Of a stretch of 64,000 nucleotides of DNA, positions 61,811 through 64,000 are shown in pieces (positions within the stretch are counted from its first letter, which is position 1; the number at the start of each line of letters is the position of its first letter). Where the stretch lies: contig JADJEA010000029.1 of the NCBI GenBank assembly GCA_016702415.1, positions 222,005 through 286,004 on the forward strand, given 5' to 3'. Origin of the DNA: Nostocoides sp. (lineage in GTDB: Bacteria > Actinomycetota > Actinomycetes > Actinomycetales > Dermatophilaceae). A model generated the notes under the pieces. The model had not been told where the DNA came from. It was given only the letters and a program-made list of their open reading frames with translations, and did no database searches. A program made the translations under genes and the position numbers.

Positions 61811-61951
61811 GCCACGCGTTTCCCCCTCCGCGACCGAGAACAACCAACCACCGCACCGGACAGAGCCCCGTGTCCCGATCGACCACCCAGGGGTATGCCG
61901 ACCCCTCCCCGCCGCCGCACCCTCCGTCCCCTCACCATCGGCCCCCTCACC

Positions 61952-61998
61952 TACTGTGGTCCCCATGCAGGCGTGTCAGGGTCCCCATGCAGGCGTGT
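61952..61998 (+). promoter_or_regulatory. P450 promoter and duplicated start region with short upstream ORF
   Basis: TACTGT (61952-61957) is followed by 7 nt and ATG 61965, the leaderless geometry. The 19-bp sequence GGTCCCCATGCAGGCGTGT is present twice (61958-61976, 61980-61998), offset 22 bp. The first ATG reads only 11 codons (MQACQGPHAGV, TGA 61998-62000). The second ATG, 61987, opens the P450 frame. The duplication therefore placed a short out-of-frame ORF over the real start. Confidence 0.7.
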
Positions 61999-63174
61999 GA
62001 TCGCAAGTCGAGCCGCCCCGGGGAGCGACTGGGCCCGGCATACGAGCAGGTGGTGCGGGACGGGCAACCGGTCATCGTCCTGCGGTCCTTCGCCCTGGCC
62101 CGGGAGTTCCTCCGCATCGCGGAGGGGACGCGGCAGGCGGGATTCGAGGCCCAGCAGATCTACCGTGGCGGCGGCGTCATCAAGTTCCCGGTCCTTTATC
62201 AGGAAGGCGCCGAGCATCGCGCCCAGCGCCGGGAAATCGCCCGATTCTTCACGCCGAGGGCGGTGGAGGCGCGTTATCGCGACATGATCGGCGCCTGGTG
62301 CGATTCCCTGATCGGGTGGGCGGCCCGCCAGCCCCTGGTGGCCCTGGACCGGGTCACCTCGCGGTTGGCGATGCGCGTCGTCAGTAGGGTCGTCGGGTTG
62401 ACCGAGGCCGATATCGCCGGGCTCGAACGCCGCCTCGAGGTCTTCTTCACCCCGCAGCCGGGCCCGGACGCGCCGCTGATCCCGCGCACCGTCGGGCAGG
62501 TGGCCGGCCTGGCCAATCTCGGGCGGTTCTATGCCCGGGACGTCCGGCCCGCCATCCGCGCCCGGCGCCGCTCCCCTCAAGACGACCTCATTTCCCACCT
62601 GCTGGCCAAGGGCTATCACGACCGCGACATCGTCACCGAGGCGATCACCTATGGCGCCGCGGGCATGGTCACCACCCGCCAGTTCCTCACCATGGCGACC
62701 TGGCATCTGGTCGAGCGGCCCGACCTGCGGGAGCGTTTCCTGGCCGCGGATTCGCCCGGTCGGCAGGCCCTGCTCGCCGAGATCATCCGCGTGGAATCGG
62801 TCGCCAGCGTGCTCTTGCGCAACACCCTCAGGGATGTGGAGATCGGGCCGGCTGGCGGGCGGGTCACGATCCCTGTGGGCGCTCTGGTCGAAATCGATCT
62901 CGGCGCGGTCAATGCCGACACCGACGTCTTCGGCCACGACAGCCTGGCGATCCGGCCCGGCCGGGATCTTCCCCCGCGGATCCCGCTGTCCGGGCTCTCG
63001 TTCGGCGACGGACATCATTCGTGCCCCGGTGAGTACCTCGCGCTCGAGGAGACCGAGATCTTCCTCGACAAACTATTCGCCCACGAGGTCGAGATCGTCC
63101 AGGAGCCGACGATCACCTGGGATCCGGTGGTGCGCGCCTATGACCTCGCCGATTTCCTCGTCGCCCTGCACTGA
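61987..63174 (+). CDS. Cytochrome P450
   Basis: A 395-residue soluble bacterial P450. The heme-thiolate loop SFGDGHHSCPG (Cys about 346), the K-helix ExxR in AEIIRVESV, and a C-helix HRAQRREIARFF are present. The I-helix reads AAGMVTTRQF, so the acidic residue of the usual AGxD/ET motif is Val while the Thr remains. This occurs in some actinobacterial P450 groups and may mean a different proton-delivery route. The substrate is unknown and no ferredoxin or reductase gene is adjacent. The start choice is complicated by the duplicated ATG region; ATG 61987 is in frame. Confidence 0.92.
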   Translation: MQACDRKSSRPGERLGPAYEQVVRDGQPVIVLRSFALAREFLRIAEGTRQAGFEAQQIYRGGGVIKFPVLYQEGAEHRAQRREIARFFTPRAVEARYRDMIGAWCDSLIGWAARQPLVALDRVTSRLAMRVVSRVVGLTEADIAGLERRLEVFFTPQPGPDAPLIPRTVGQVAGLANLGRFYARDVRPAIRARRRSPQDDLISHLLAKGYHDRDIVTEAITYGAAGMVTTRQFLTMATWHLVERPDLRERFLAADSPGRQALLAEIIRVESVASVLLRNTLRDVEIGPAGGRVTIPVGALVEIDLGAVNADTDVFGHDSLAIRPGRDLPPRIPLSGLSFGDGHHSCPGEYLALEETEIFLDKLFAHEVEIVQEPTITWDPVVRAYDLADFLVALH

Positions 63175-63284
63175 GTCGATCGCCGGCGACGTCGATCCAT
63201 ACCGGCTCGATGCATAACGACTCGACGCGCGCTGACTGGCTCCCCGGCCTGCCGCTGGCCCGGCCCCGGCCCAGGTCTCGGGGT

Positions 63285-63290
63285 TAGCGT
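63285..63290 (+). promoter_or_regulatory. Leaderless -10 element TAGCGT for the AAA ATPase gene
   Basis: TAGCGT, 6 nt, then GTG 63297, with no Shine-Dalgarno sequence. Confidence 0.5.
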
Positions 63291-63296
63291 GTGGCG

Positions 63297-64000
63297 GTGA
63301 CCACGCCACCCGACATCGCCACCCTCGCGGACCTGCGCGCCAGCGGACACGAGCACCGCACGCTGCGTGAGGAGATGCGCGCCAATCTCCTGGCGACACT
63401 CGCGGCGGGCGGCGACCCCTGGCCCGGCCTCCACGGATTCGATGCCACCGTCATCCCCCAGGTCGAGCGGGCGATCATCGCTGGGCACGACATCGTCCTC
63501 CTCGGCGAGCGCGGTCAGGGCAAGACCCGCCTCCTGCGCACGCTCGTCGGTCTCCTCGACGAGTGGACCCCGGTGATCGGCGGCGCGGAGTTGGGCGAGC
63601 ATCCATACGACCCGATCACCCCCGCCTCGATCCGGCGCGCCCGCGACCTCGGCGGCGACCTCCCGGTCGAGTGGCGCCACCGCAGTGAGCGGTATGCCGA
63701 GAAGCTCGCCACACCCGACACCTCCGTCGCCGACCTCATCGGCGACGTCGACCCGATGAAGGTCGCCGAGGGCCGGCACCTCGGCGATCCCGAGACCATC
63801 CACTTCGGTCTCATCCCGCGCTCGCACCGGGGCATCGTCGCCGTCAACGAGTTGCCCGATCTCGCCGAGCGAATCCAGGTCGCGATGCTCAATGTCATGG
63901 AGGAGCGCGACATCCAGATCCGCGGCTATGTGCTGCGCCTGCCCCTGGACGTGCTCGTCGTGGCCTCGGCCAATCCGGAGGACTACACCAACCGGGGACG
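63297..64000 (+). CDS. Magnesium-chelatase ChlI-like AAA+ ATPase, 3'-truncated by window edge
   Basis: About 234 codons are visible, open to the window end. It begins VTTPPDIATLADLRASGHEH, then GFDATVIPQVERAIIAGHDI and an altered Walker A LLGERGQGKTRLLRTL. RGIVAVNELPDLAERIQVAM corresponds to the Walker B region, with Asn-Glu in place of Asp-Glu, and VLVVASANPEDYTNRGR to sensor 1. This matches the stand-alone actinobacterial ChlI-like/MoxR-related ATPases, which usually lie next to a VWA-domain protein gene; that partner would be expected just beyond the window. The start is GTG 63297, with GTG 63291 as an in-frame alternative. Confidence 0.85.
   Translation, partial: MTTPPDIATLADLRASGHEHRTLREEMRANLLATLAAGGDPWPGLHGFDATVIPQVERAIIAGHDIVLLGERGQGKTRLLRTLVGLLDEWTPVIGGAELGEHPYDPITPASIRRARDLGGDLPVEWRHRSERYAEKLATPDTSVADLIGDVDPMKVAEGRHLGDPETIHFGLIPRSHRGIVAVNELPDLAERIQVAMLNVMEERDIQIRGYVLRLPLDVLVVASANPEDYTNRG

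Overview
The window is one stretch of a high-GC (about 70% by eye) actinobacterial chromosome. GTG starts are frequent, genes are packed with 1-4 nt overlaps, and there are DUF5926, DUF5302, F420-type and IclR proteins plus many apparently leaderless genes. This fits order Micrococcales, perhaps an Intrasporangiaceae/Dermatophilaceae-like genus; the genus is a guess. No rRNA, tRNA, transposase, integrase or CRISPR array was found. The 8-mer GTATGCCG/CGGCATAC occurs roughly 80 times (hand count) where base composition predicts 2-3, and is the most striking signal in the window.

Layout. 1-13.7 kb: 3' part of a glycogen phosphorylase, an HSP90-type ATPase, a Roadblock/LC7 protein, a degenerate D-Ala-D-Ala-ligase-like protein, a two-component system, two small conserved proteins, a PfkB sugar kinase, a Baeyer-Villiger-type monooxygenase overlapping an anti-sigma-type ATPase, DUF5926, and a GT2 glycosyltransferase broken by an amber codon. 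13.9-26.4 kb: a GT-C membrane glycosyltransferase; a TetR gene with a clear promoter/operator heading a heterodimeric ABC exporter; an SRPBCC protein; a lipoprotein; a methyltransferase and GNAT pair; a PLP decarboxylase; a hypothetical protein; an SGNH hydrolase.

26.4-47.1 kb is a catabolic region for phenol by meta-cleavage. A minus-strand cluster encodes ferredoxin, catechol 2,3-dioxygenase, a GlcG/HbpS protein, an unknown 149-aa protein and the multicomponent phenol hydroxylase (DmpL, M, N, O, P order). A second minus-strand cluster encodes the lower pathway: hydratase, acetaldehyde dehydrogenase (frameshifted), aldolase, oxalocrotonate decarboxylase, tautomerase. The semialdehyde dehydrogenase lies about 5 kb further on. 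Two divergent IclR regulators sit between the clusters. Together these would take phenol to catechol, 2-hydroxymuconate semialdehyde, oxalocrotonate, 2-hydroxypentadienoate, then pyruvate and acetyl-CoA. No DmpK and no semialdehyde hydrolase (DmpD) is present. A 3.2-kb island of secreted-protein genes, lacking the GTATGCCG word, is inserted beside the tautomerase gene and flanked by a degenerate second tautomerase copy.

47.2-64 kb: an M3 peptidase, two acyl-CoA dehydrogenases (the second frameshifted), a four-gene FtsX/MacB-type ABC operon with three frameshifted genes bracketed by two copies of a palindromic repeat array, a DHA2-type MFS exporter, a cytochrome P450 with a duplicated start site, and the 5' part of a magnesium-chelatase-like AAA ATPase. 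A third copy of the palindromic array lies at 4.7 kb. Single-base lesions are unusually frequent, so assembly errors must be excluded before calling these genes pseudogenes.
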